From Trichaptum fuscoviolaceum (lineage: Eukaryota > Basidiomycota > Agaricomycetes > Hymenochaetales > Trichaptaceae), in NCBI GenBank assembly GCA_910574455.1, contig CAJSYZ010000005.1:806001-870000 (forward strand): a DNA stretch of 64,000 bases. Direction: 5' to 3'. Below the pieces are notes generated by a model that was not told where the DNA came from, ran no database searches, and saw nothing but the letters and a program-made list of their open reading frames with translations. This document shows, in pieces, positions 46,829-57,437 of the stretch. Each line of letters opens with the position of its first letter. Positions within the stretch are counted from its first letter, which is position 1. Position numbers and translations under genes: made by a program.

Positions 46829-49690
46829 CTGGGCTTGTGGACTGCCTTGCGTGCGGAGATTCCTAACGCGTCGGACGGAATCATCGACATCATTGTGAAC
46901 AACCCGCCTTCGCAGGACGGCACTTCGTTCACGAATGCACGCGACCATCTCCTTGTGCGCAAGGGCTCCGCGCGCAATCCTATGATCTTCCCCTCTGCGG
47001 ACTACGACAACGATGCGTTCGGCTTGGACTCGGGTTCTGGGAAGTACACGTTCACGCACCAGGCGCTGGGCGCAGATATGTTCAGGTTCTTGTGGAATTA
47101 TGGTCAAAACTGGACGACGTGGACGGCGTATGAGGATGTGACGAGCATAGATAAAAGCTTGTTTGACAATGATGAGAATTGGTGGGCGGGCGAGCATATT
47201 ATTGTGCAATGTAAGTGCTCTTACTCTTATACTAGTATGTGCTGTGATCTGCTAATCAATTTTGCAATAGGCTGGTCTGCTATTGCTGCATCATCCTATA
47301 CTGTTGTACATGCGAACAGGAACTATGCTCATCAGTGCCGTGTTCCTCAGTTCCTTGCTCGTGGTCCGTTCAATACCTGGGGTTTCCACAGAGGAGTGAG
47401 CTTCCAGATGGACAATACCGCCGACGGACGCTGGGAGCTCGAAATTATGAGTACATGGCCGACGTACCTACAGCTCAACGTTTTTGGCTTCGATGACTAC
47501 TTCTACGGTGACACGGACGGCAACGGCGTCATGACCGCCTCCCGCCCAACTTGGCTGCGCCCAACTACTTGAACGTCAGTGCTCCGCCGCACCCGCATCT
47601 CGCGTTGTACGCTGGTCGTAGATGACGCGACGATGCGGTGGAGCCTCGAGCCGCGTGGGGAGAGCACTGTGGGCGCTATCATGTACGCGCTGCTCCTGTC
47701 GATCCCGGTTGTCACTGGTACATTGGCAGTGGCGATCTTCATGTGGAGCTTCTACGGGATCAAGTACAACCAGTGGGGTCTCACGGAAAAGAAGCCGGAT
47801 CATTCGCACAATTTCCCCGTCATTGGCTCGCTGGGCTCGAAGTCTGCGCAAGACCTGCATGTGGCGCCGATGTCGGAGAAACACTCGAGCCATGGACACG
47901 CGCATACAGGCGACATCATTGGCTGGCCGGAAGACAAGAATAAGCGGAGGACCATGCTCATTGCGACTTTGGAGTACGAGATCATATTGGAAGTTGAAGG
48001 TCAAGATCGGTGGTCTTGGTGTGATTTGATGGGCAAGGCAATGTCGGATATCGACCTGATTTAGGTTGTACCAAAGGTTAAAGACATTGAGTACCCTGCT
48101 GGCGAACCTGCAGAACCTATCGAAGTCATTATCTTCGGCGACCCGTACCTTATCGAGGTTGAGACGCATGTCCTCGACAACATCACGTACATCGTCCTCG
48201 ACTTGCCTGTCTTCCGCGCACAAACAAAGGCGGACCCGTATCATGCGCGCATGACGATATCAGCTCAGCTATCTTCTACTCGACATGGAACCAGGCTATC
48301 GCAGCAACCGTTAGGTGCTACCCGCAGATTGATATCTACCACATTAATGACTACCACAGTGCGCTCGCACCTATCTATCTGCTCCCGAAGGTCCTCCCCA
48401 TCTGTCTGTCTCTCCACAATGCGGAGCTCCAGGGGTTGTGGCCACTCCGCACGAAGGAGGAGATGAAGGAAGTGTGCTCGGTGTTCAATATCAGCAAGGA
48501 GCACGTTCGTTCAGTTCGGAAACACGTTCAACTTGCTCCACGCCGCAGCATCCTTCATCAATGTGCACCAGAAATCGATCGGTGTCGCTGGTGTCTCTGA
48601 CAGTATGGTAAACGGTCGTGGGCGCGTTACCCGGCGCTTTGGACACTCAAGCATGTCGACTCGCTCCCGAATCCGGACCCAACGGTTATTGCTGCTTTGG
48701 ACGAACAGCCTGTTCAAATCAAGGACATTCAGATTGATGAGGAAGCAGAGGCGAAATGTACGGAGTTCAAGCAGCAGGCTCAGGAGTGGGCTGGTATTGC
48801 ACAGGATCCTTAGGCAGATCTATTCGTGTTCATTGGTTGTTGGTTGAAGCAAAAGGGTGTAGATCTTATTGCAGACATGATGCCTTCGCTGTAAGTTATT
48901 TCTTAATCCTATTTTGCTAAGTAAATGAATGTTTGCTCATTTATTAATGCCAGACTGGAAAAACACCCTTCGATTCAGTTGAATTGTGTCGGGCCTGTCA
49001 TTGACTTGTATGGACGTTTCGCTGCGGAGAAGCTTGCTCGTCTCATGGAGATGTACCCGAACCGAGTGTACTCAAAGCCAGAGTTCACTACTTCGCCTCC
49101 ATACGGTGGTCTCGGTCTCATGCCTGGTTGGGTAAGTTTGCATTCGTTTTTTCTAATGTTTTGCAATCTGACTTTGAACACAGTGGTTCCCTGTCGAATC
49201 GAGTTCAACAGCACACATGTTGTCCCAGCTTACGAAAACAATAAAAATGGCGCTTAAGTCTACGGAAGAAGAACATGCTATCTTGCGTGCTCGTTCGGCT
49301 GTTCAGCGTTTCCCGGTTGTTGAATGGCGTCAGCGCATGGGAGACTTCCACAAGCGTAGCATTAACTTTACTAGTCGTCAGATCGCGGGCTCTTTAGCAT
49401 GGAGACCTTCTGATGGTGAAGCTGAACATCGGGAAGAACCGACGCAACCCAACTGGGATACCCGAAGCACATACGACAGCCCACACAACTCGATCACTGG
49501 ATCTCCTGGAGCTTGGAGCCATTCGACACTCGTGCCTCTGGAGCAGCATCTGCTCCCTCCTCGCACTTTGAAATTAGAAAGGCGTGGTTCAGCAAGCTCT
49601 GATGTATCCGAAGGCGAGGACTACTTTGCGCGCGCGGAATGCGAGTACGGAAGGTTATTGCGAAGCCTGACGGGGACAAGCTGGCTCTGA
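46829..49690 (+). pseudogene. ags1: Cell-wall alpha-1,3-glucan synthase fragment, decayed
   Basis: Pieces in order: a segment between the amylase-like and synthase domains (IDIIVNNPPSQDGTSFTNAR, WNYGQNWTTWTAYEDVTSID, ARGPFNTWGFHRGVSFQMDN, GDTDGNGV); a membrane segment (IMYALLLSIPVVTGTLAVAI); the synthase (GT5-like) start (PEDKNKRRTMLIATLEYEI), IEYPAGEPAEPIEVIIFG, YHINDYHSALAPIYLLPK, LPSQ-like shifted pieces, [20 protein letters not shown]; and the linker [17 protein letters not shown] to WRPSDGEAEH. Several frameshifts (for example near 47530, 47990, 48270, 48520) break it. Sequence between SPPYG and GLGLMPGW (about 49100) is missing relative to the family and would include the conserved Glu-rich active-site region. 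Introns are retained. It is a captured host fragment next to the element terminus. Confidence 0.85.
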
Positions 49691-49960
49691 CACTGGACTA
49701 TATAATAAAATAATATAATGCATCAGAGCAGACAAATCTGCCACTGACATAGTACTACTATTGGAGGAAAAATAGTTGCTGCACCGCTTGGGTAAAATAT
49801 GTAGCTTGTGATTACTTAACGCCCAGAGGTGTTCGGGTATCGCCAGCAAAAAGCTGGCCCGTCCGGGCGTTATATTGAATTGTCTTGAAAACTTTGAAGT
49901 GTCCTGAAAAAGCACTAATAGTGGTGTTGAAAACTATTTAATCCATTGGGTTGCTCACAG
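49691..49960. other. Joint between captured fragment and shared module
   Basis: Gene-free. It holds a single CACTGACATAGTACTACTA-like motif stretch at 49741-49760. Confidence 0.4.
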
Positions 49961-50167
49961 CAGACAGACACCATTGGCGACATCTTCCAAACCACTTTGA
50001 TACCTCAGACTACGGTGATCATTCGGGAAAAAAAAGCAATTCAATAATAAATTTTAATCATGAATCTCCTGGCAACTTTGAAAGACAAGAGCATGTGCAC
50101 AACAATTTACTCGATAACTCAAGCACATTTGGTCAAACCTGCTACTGGTGGGCCTCAGCCTACTAGA

Positions 50168-51209
50168 TCAAGCCTCGAAGTTCTTGATGTACTTATCCGG
50201 TAAGGGTGGGTGGCTTTGGCTCAGGGCCAAAGCTACAGCAAACGTGCTGTGAACATCAATGGCAGCATCTAGTATTCCAGTACAGCAGATCATGCAAGTG
50301 AGAACTTGAAGATGGTTGATCTTGAGCAACAAAATGATAACTTACATTGTATTTGTGCCGCTGATAGCTCGTTAGCTGCCCAGTCACTCATCGTGACCTC
50401 ACTACTCTTCTTGACGTTCAGCCTCAATACTTCTCCCACTATTTTTTCGAGCTTGACAGTCGGAGTCGGATGCTGGAACCAGAGACGAGGGTTTAAGAGC
50501 AGTTGGGACCAGGTCGGGTTTTTGGGCCAGACTTCCGGGTAGACAACGCGCGCCCAATCTGTCAGATCGACACAGGAGCGCACAGAGGTGCAAAACTTGC
50601 GCTTTATACGCACTGCGTCACCTGCCATTTCTTCTGGTTGGCCACCTCGCAGGAGAAAAGATAAGTTATTCATACCGTTGATTCCAGCTGAAACTTTCAT
50701 GACTGTACCATCCCCAAGGAGTTGCGCCAACGTAGGAGGAAGGTCAGTAAGAGTATGCGTCCTGACCAGATAAACCTGGTTTTGAACTGCGAGTTGGATG
50801 AGGTCTACGCGATGATTGGACCCTTTTCCGCCACTTGCCCACTCGATGTCGATCGAGACAAATCTCCTAGCTGGTACCTGTGGCAAAGATGCATATATTG
50901 CAGTCATTGCGTTGTCCACATCCAAGCCCGTGCAACACTGTATCGGAACTATATTATGGGGCCTATATTCATCTAATTCGGAGAGAGGTGTTGGTGGTAC
51001 CCCGAGGAAATCAAGAAACGTTTGCAGTTTCTTGTGTATCTAGCAACAAGTCAGTGTACAGATCTTGATATGAATGAAACAAGTACCTTCGTTTGAGCCC
51101 TTGCTGTCCAGCGTTGAACGAGCTGAAAGCGGAGGACGGTGCGGAGGTGCAGGCGTGCGTAATCAAGGGAGAGGAGGATGAGAAGGATAGTACGAAGATT
51201 TGAGAACAT
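50168..51209 (-). CDS. DEDD-type 3'-5' exonuclease-like protein (305 aa), element 2
   Basis: Exons 51209-51087, 51039-50346 and 50268-50168 have lengths identical to element 1 (123, 694, 101 nt), and splicing again creates the YAAID motif. It keeps FVSIDIEWASGG and motif III. Motif II again lacks Asp (SAGINGMNNLSFLL). About 14 substitutions in roughly 200 residues separate the copies, several conservative, with no stop or frameshift. It is on the same strand as the element 2 transposase, as in element 1. Confidence 0.8.
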
Positions 51210-51525
51210 GATTCACGGTGGAATGGCTGGATGATGATCTTGGGGACGATACCCGCTCCCACTTCACACTTATACAAAGTAGTTGAAGTCAGTTTTCTGA
51301 TTTCCCATTCTTCTAGAAAGAGAGAGGGAGCTATTAGTGCTTTGTACTATGACTTGGATAAACCGCAAGTTGAACTGATAGGAGATAACAAATGATTTCT
51401 TCCGGATGACTTGATTATAAGGCTTCTTTTCATTTTAAGCACAAACGAACAAGAAAATGAGTCATGTTAACTCCGAAGAAGTCGGGAGGATACAACCCAC
51501 TGCACAAGAAGCTGCTCCATCAGCT

Positions 51526-51933
51526 CTAGAAGGATTTCGAAGAAAGCCACGAGTAACTCACCATACAACCAGTCATCCCTGTACTCAACCCGAAACTTGA
51601 ACTAGAACCGTGCCAAAATGGGAAATGGGCCAACTTGAACTTGAATGCATCCCAACCCGCTTCGGAAGGAGTAATTTGCATGAAGGCGCGTTTCTCGTCC
51701 TCGGAGCTGAGGGAATCGCGCTGTCGGCCGACGATCAACTCATACTGCACATTGAAACCGAGCGTTCTCCATTTAGGCGGCAATGGTGGCGGGGCAGAGG
51801 TGTTTGGCAAGGAATGGGGACACGACAACTTGGATGATGTCGAAAATGCAGTTATAATCATTCCCTTCGCTGCATTTGCAAATTGAGTTGTGAGTCGCGC
51901 TTTGTCGACGTCTGGTGGACTTTGTGCATGCAA
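51526..51933 (-). other. Unrecognised conserved open frame, element 2 copy
   Basis: Counterpart of 28409-28852. It keeps RTLGFNVQYELIVGRQRDSL and ITPSEAGWDAFKFKL. The upstream half is in a different frame from the element 1 copy, suggesting decay. Confidence 0.3.
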
Positions 51934-52239
51934 GCGGAATATTGGGACGCATCAAACTGCCCGGTGATACATAGCCCCGTATATACGAATCCGACCGCGC
52001 AACTTCGCAACTTTTCTCTCCTCACTGTTGTATGTGTTGAGAGAGCGTAGCTGTTCAGCATCCTTCCCATGTTTTTGGGCTCTTTCGCCGCTCAGGCCAG
52101 GCGAACTTAGGCTTAGATGTCGATTGAGCAGGGATCCCTGAGGTGAGTGTAGACGGTAGGGATAGAGACTCGTCCCCTGACTGCTCAGTGCAAGTCCTGT
52201 GGCCGCTTATTGTTGAGCTGGAGATGGTCGAGGAAAAGA

Positions 52240-52505
52240 GGAACGATGAAACGAGAAGAAGCTGACGCGGCCATCGTTCCTTCCGGTGACAAGAAAGTCG
52301 GAGTCGTACTGAAAAGTTGTCACTGACGAGTCGGGGATGAATGAATGTGAAGAGAATCATACCCATTTGCAGATTCCATACGCGAACGGATGTGTCCAAT
52401 CCCCCACGCCCAAGAAAAAAGACAATACAATTTTCGGCGTAAATCTTATGCAGATTTTCTCGGAGAACGTATGGACATTCCCCGTGCCGATGCTCCAAAG
52501 CTGAA
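52240..52505 (-). pseudogene. WD40-repeat fragment, element 2 copy
   Basis: Reads HRHGECPYVLRENLHKIYAE and GGLDTSVRVWNLQMG in separate frames, as in element 1 (27942-28205), with small deletions between them. Confidence 0.5.
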
Positions 52506-53235
52506 GAAGCCTGTGAGTATTATGATTCAAAAAATAAAAGAACAACTTACTCGAGAAGTACAGTAGAAGCTTTCGCTCACTGATTACCGCACGCACATCC
52601 CCTCCTGGTGCCTGTGAGCGCCGGTTCAGTAACTTGCCTCTTTGCACATTCCAAACGTCGGTGATGCGTCTCGCGATTCAAAACCTGGGAGGAACAGACC
52701 TCGGATGCAAGTGCAGCAACCAGTTTTAACGTCCTGCACTCATCAGCCACCACTGATGATGAGCTCTCTGGCGTAGCTCTATCCATTGGAGAAGGTTCAC
52801 TCATGATATATGGTGACGGATGTAATCACTCTACCATCACCAATTGCTGAAGGAATTCGTGTTGTCAACTGTGGAGGTAGACGTGTGCGCATGGCGCCCC
52901 AGTGTGCTCGCCATTGCTTTAGTCGGTAAGGGGATACGCGTCGGGATAAATTTGCGAGAGAAGCCTGGGGCAAGACTTGGGGCAACCACCTGCTGTGGGC
53001 GCAGTAAATTGCGTAGACGGTAGTGGTTTCGTGTCCTCTGCAAAAGCGGTCGAACTCCTACCCCCTGGGTTTCCATACGAGCCGTGCCGAACGAGCCGAA
53101 ACGCGTCGACCCACAGGGAGCTACAAAAGTATCGTGCAGACGTACGTGAGCTGCGCAAGGCGTTGAAACCGATAGAACAATTTGAGCATGCTGAGACAGG
53201 CAGAGTGAGTGAGTCGGCAGATGCGCGGCGGAAGA

Positions 53236-54540
53236 AAAAAGAGAGTATACACAGCAAACTCAACAGTGAAACGAAAGGCCTACTACCTCTTGTAGTAGTA
53301 ACCTCAGTTCTAGTTGGTGGCATTCACGAGTCGGGGCGTAGAGCAGTAGTAACTTGAAGCCTGTGAGACTCCGAGTCCAAGTCGGAGGAGGCTCGGCTCA
53401 GCTTCAACTTGAAGTTCTTGAATTGATGACGAGTCAACTTCAAGTTGAACTCTGACCCGACTCCGACTCAGCCTGAGGCTCCAACTTGAACTTGAACTTG
53501 AACTTGAACTTGAACTTGAAGTACCGCCGTCACGCCGGCCGGACAGCCTGAGTGCCACTCACCAGTGCTGGGCCAGCCTTCAAGCTCACTCAGGTCCGGT
53601 GTCCGGCCTTGAACTCAGGCTCGGACTCGGACTCGGACTCGGACTCGAACTCGGACTCGAACCGTATACTACTACTAGTAGTAGTAGTAAAGTTGAGATT
53701 GTGACAACTTGCCAGTCTGAGTGGACAGAACTGGAAGCTTAAGCTGCTTAAGACTGGATCATTCAGCTGCCAGTGGCTAGTAGTAGTACGGTACCCTGCC
53801 AGTGAGTACTAATAGTAGGTAGTAGTAGTCGCCAAACATCACTGGCATGCCAGTGGCATTCAAGTTCAATTTCAAGTTGAAGTTGTGGCGCGCGCAACTT
53901 GAATGCCAACTCCGAGTCGGATCATTCAGCCTGCCAGTGAGTTGCAGTGATCATGATGTCCGACTCCGACGGCCCGGGAGTCACGGCAGTAGTACGTGGC
54001 AGCCTGAGGTACTAGTAGCGTTTCCACTCCGAGCCGTCGGACTTTCAACTAGTTCAAGTTCAAGTTCCGAATTTAGTAGCCTGAGTACCCCATGCCCACA
54101 ACTTGACGTTGCACCCCAGTGAGCCTGAGCGACGTGTCGTGCCCGAGTCTAGTACTTAGGCTTGTTCTTCAACTTCACACATCAACAGCTTGAAGCCCTC
54201 TCATCCTGAAGTCCACCTGAATTTCATCCTACTTGTAGACTGCTGGCACTGGTGGTGAGTGAGCTTTCAGCCTTCTAGATCTACTTCATCCACTAACTGA
54301 GATCTTCAAGCTTGTACTTCTAGTACTACTAGTAGTAGCTCTACCGATTAGAACCACTCAGGCTACAGCCTCAGGCCGAGCGTGAGCCTGATCCGCTTCA
54401 AGTTCGCTACTACTACTTAGTACTACTACTCGCTACCGAACTTCCGCGTGAGGTAGTACCACTACTACCACTACCACTACTATTACTAATATTCGGCATC
54501 ACTACTCACGGCAAGCCTGAGACTCCTCCAGTTTGCAGTT
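53236..54540. repeat. 1.3-kb palindromic-motif array, element 2
   Basis: Contains AACTTGAAGTT at 53406-53416, AGCCTGAGGCT at 53470-53480, (CTTGAA)n at 53485-53520, (GGACTC)n at 53620-53660 and many TACTACTAGTAGTA-type copies (53670-54500). No gene is seen. It lies between the shared module and the accessory gene and probably includes that gene's promoter. Confidence 0.65.
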
Positions 54541-56988
54541 ATGCCATCATACAATAGTAACAAGCGTCAGCGCAGCCCGAAAAGTGAAGGTGAGCCTGAG
54601 TTTGAGTCGGACCCCTCGCCGGTTCTGACAATTATTTCGAAGAATCCGAATCCGAGTCGGAGCGCGTTTCTGTCGAGCGTCGTTCCAGTGGTAATCGGAA
54701 TGCCCATGAACGTCACTATTCACCGCCGTATTCACAGAAACACTCAGGCTGGCACAGGAAGGACAGAAGTAATAAACGGAGGAGGAACGATCATGAGTAC
54801 AGTCCCACGAGCACTCCGGGGCCGAGCCGTACTAGTACCAGCGCCAGTGGGCAATACCGAGACAGGACCAGCTCTTCATACCCTGTGGAGGCGTACCGCG
54901 ACTATAGAGGCAGCGCACAACACGTACACAACAGTTATAACCCGCGTGAAGAACTTGGAACATACTCTGGCGCCAATGGCTATCGAGGGGAGACTCAGAG
55001 GCGGGACGTCGCGCAGAACGATCCGACTATTCCAAATAAGAGGGTTCTTCAAATTAGCGTCCTCAACCCTTCAACCCCTTCACCTACTCCTCGGCCTCGA
55101 TTCACTGGCAGCCGCAGCCCACGTAGTACTCCAAATGACATGTTGTCGGATTTGCGTTCCTAAAGTGTCTGCTGCCCAAAAATCTATGCGCAGTTCGCCG
55201 GCAATTGGAGTATCGGATTCTCAAGTTGATAACGTCGATCCAAGCGAAGGTAACGCATTCTTCCTCCCTTTTCTATCATAGTCTGTGTCCAAAGCTAACC
55301 CTTCACTGGCACAGAAAACATCGAATCGGCTCACTTGATCCCAAAGAGTTCATCTCATTCGCCAACCCCCTCTGAGCTCGCGCCCTTATACGATCCAAAT
55401 GCAGGAGTCAAGCAGCTGCAGGACTTGACCAAGAAGCTGAAAAAATGGGAGGAATTTCATAAAAAGGATTCCAATGAATTGAGGGCTCGAGTTACGGATT
55501 TGGAGAAGAGGTTTGCCGTGATGGAAGGAGTCCAGAAGAACGTTGCAGATACTTTAAATGACGTATCAGCGTCAATCGATCTCGTGAAAGACAAAATGTC
55601 TGGGGTAAGTAACATGATCACATTTCTAAAAAGAGTGACATCTAAAAACATACCCTTGTTAGTCACGGCAAGCAGGCGACGCTGTAAGAATGAGGAAGCT
55701 TACAGATAATCTACTGACCTACCTCCGGGAAGGCTGTGCAATTGTCCTTGATTTCACTGGCGAGGAGATACTGAGAACCAAGTACTCACATAATTCTGTT
55801 CCCGGCACTCTCAATTACTTTGCCGCCAACTTTAAGACATTGTCTGTCGTCATGCATGAACACTTTAAACGATACCTTCGAGTTTACTTGCCACCTCCGA
55901 CTTCGAGTCGTTCCCCGGAACCGGAAGAAAAATCCTACACTGTGGTAAAAGACCCACCACATGTCAAATTTATCCTGAATCGTGAAGCTCGGCAACGTCA
56001 AAACCTGCCATTCGACGCATCTCAGGTGAACAAATTAACTGCTTTCCGGTTCTTTCTACCATATTTCCAGCTCCATTACAACGCACTTTACGATTTCATC
56101 GTAGAAATTGACAAACTCCTCCAACAATCGGCAGCTCTTCAGTTTAATTTCAAGCCCAATGCACAGGAAAGGCTCTACTCAATGACGGTGGACAACCCAG
56201 GAACTTTCGTAACGCCTGCGGTCCAACTGTTTGGGGGATTGCCTCAGGTACGCCCTCAGCCTGACGTTCACAAGCATCTAGTCTTTAAAGACTCGGAGAT
56301 TGGACGGAGACTGGCGCTCACACTTTGGGACAAGGTCCGCGCACTCCATAACGGTGAAGAAGTGCCGAACTTTGTTATGGCCGACGACCTTCGCATCAAA
56401 TCTGTTGAAGACATGAAAAGGACCTTGAAGGCCTTGGGGCCTAATCCCTCTTTCGCTGATTTTTTGAAGAAACTCGACTTACGAGATGTCCGTCGTTTGG
56501 AAAGGATTCAGCGGGAGTTGATACATGGTTTTAAAGTCGTCAAGAGGTGGTTGCAAATAGTCCTCAACGAGGATCTTTTCTACACAGTCATGGGTAACCA
56601 GCTATCCCGTTCAATCCGCCACGTAATGAACGATATCATACATGCTCGGGAGGAGAGGACTGACGCAGTCCTTGACTCTATTGAGAAGTTCACGGCTTAC
56701 GTAGACTTGAAGGATACCCGCAATAGTACCCGCTATGATAAATTTCAAGACCAACTGATAGCAACGGTGCTCGAGATATGTAACGATATACCACCCGGAG
56801 CGAGGGTTACGGCCGGGGCTTCGACTGCCAGGACGAGTTTATCACCGGGAGAGATCTACAACTCACAGTATCGCGATTATCTAAGCGAAGTGATGAACCG
56901 AAAGCCTGAGGATATTTGCACACCGATGTATCTTCCTAATGGCAAGCAGGAAGAAAGGACTTCTAATAGAAACAGTCACCACAACTAG
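54541..56988 (+). CDS. Unrecognised accessory family protein, element 2
   Basis: The N-terminal exons (from 54541, MPSYNSNKRQRSPKSE) lead, by a probable short intron (about 54590-54645), into an Arg/Ser/Tyr-rich disordered stretch to about 55160. A frame change there is unresolved (an intron or an indel). The next pieces end at about 55248 and resume at 55316 with ENIESAHLIPKSS, then a coiled coil (LTKKLKKWEEFHKKDSNELR). A phase-0 intron (GTAAGT at 55602) leads to 55662-56988, open to the stop. The C-terminal domain has FRFFLPYFQLHYNALYDFIV and LQIVLNEDLFYTVMGN, shared with both element 1 family genes. Position and orientation match the gene at 19193-21017 (convergent with the transposase). 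The function is unknown. Confidence 0.6.
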
Positions 56989-57437
56989 CTGTTGCGGGGC
57001 AGAGCTGGACTCGGAGGTGAAGCTATGACTTGGAGTTCCCATGTAATCTTTGCGCTATGCTAGTGTCTACAGTTTTTCCTTGTGTCGCTTTGTGATTTGC
57101 TGATAATAACATTGCCTTGACCAACCTGAATGAAATACTACTGCCATGATATCATTGCCAGTGTACCACTAGTAGTATACTGTACAACCTGAAAGCAAGC
57201 CAAGAACACCATAACTTGAAGTTGAAGTTAAAACAGTGTCATGGTACTACTAGTCTTTAAGAGCCAATGCTGCAATGCCAGTGTAGTACTACGTTACATA
57301 CGTAGTACTAAGGTCTGTTTCGTCTAGTACATCCTTTTGTTTCATTGCCATATCCGAGTCCTCACTCGTAAGTTTCAATATAGTACATTCAAGGTTGTGT
57401 ATGCTAATTGAAAAGCTTTACTTCAAGTTAGTAGTAA
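56989..57437. repeat. Convergent spacer with palindromic motifs, element 2
   Basis: CCACTAGTAGTATACTG, AACTTGAAGTTGAAGTT and TACTACTAGT copies lie between the stops of the accessory gene and the transposase; it probably holds both 3' ends. Confidence 0.55.

Larger units (their letters stand above)
49961..53235 (-). repeat. Shared module, element 2 copy (inverted relative to 27205-30463)
   Basis: Reverse-complement match to 30463-27205, with the same gene content and order relative to the transposase. Confidence 0.8.

Noticed and set aside
53485..53660. Simple microsatellites (CTTGAA)n and (GGACTC)n
   Set aside because: Partly microsatellite-like, but units are halves of the interrupted palindromes and are mixed with complete ones, so grouped with that family.
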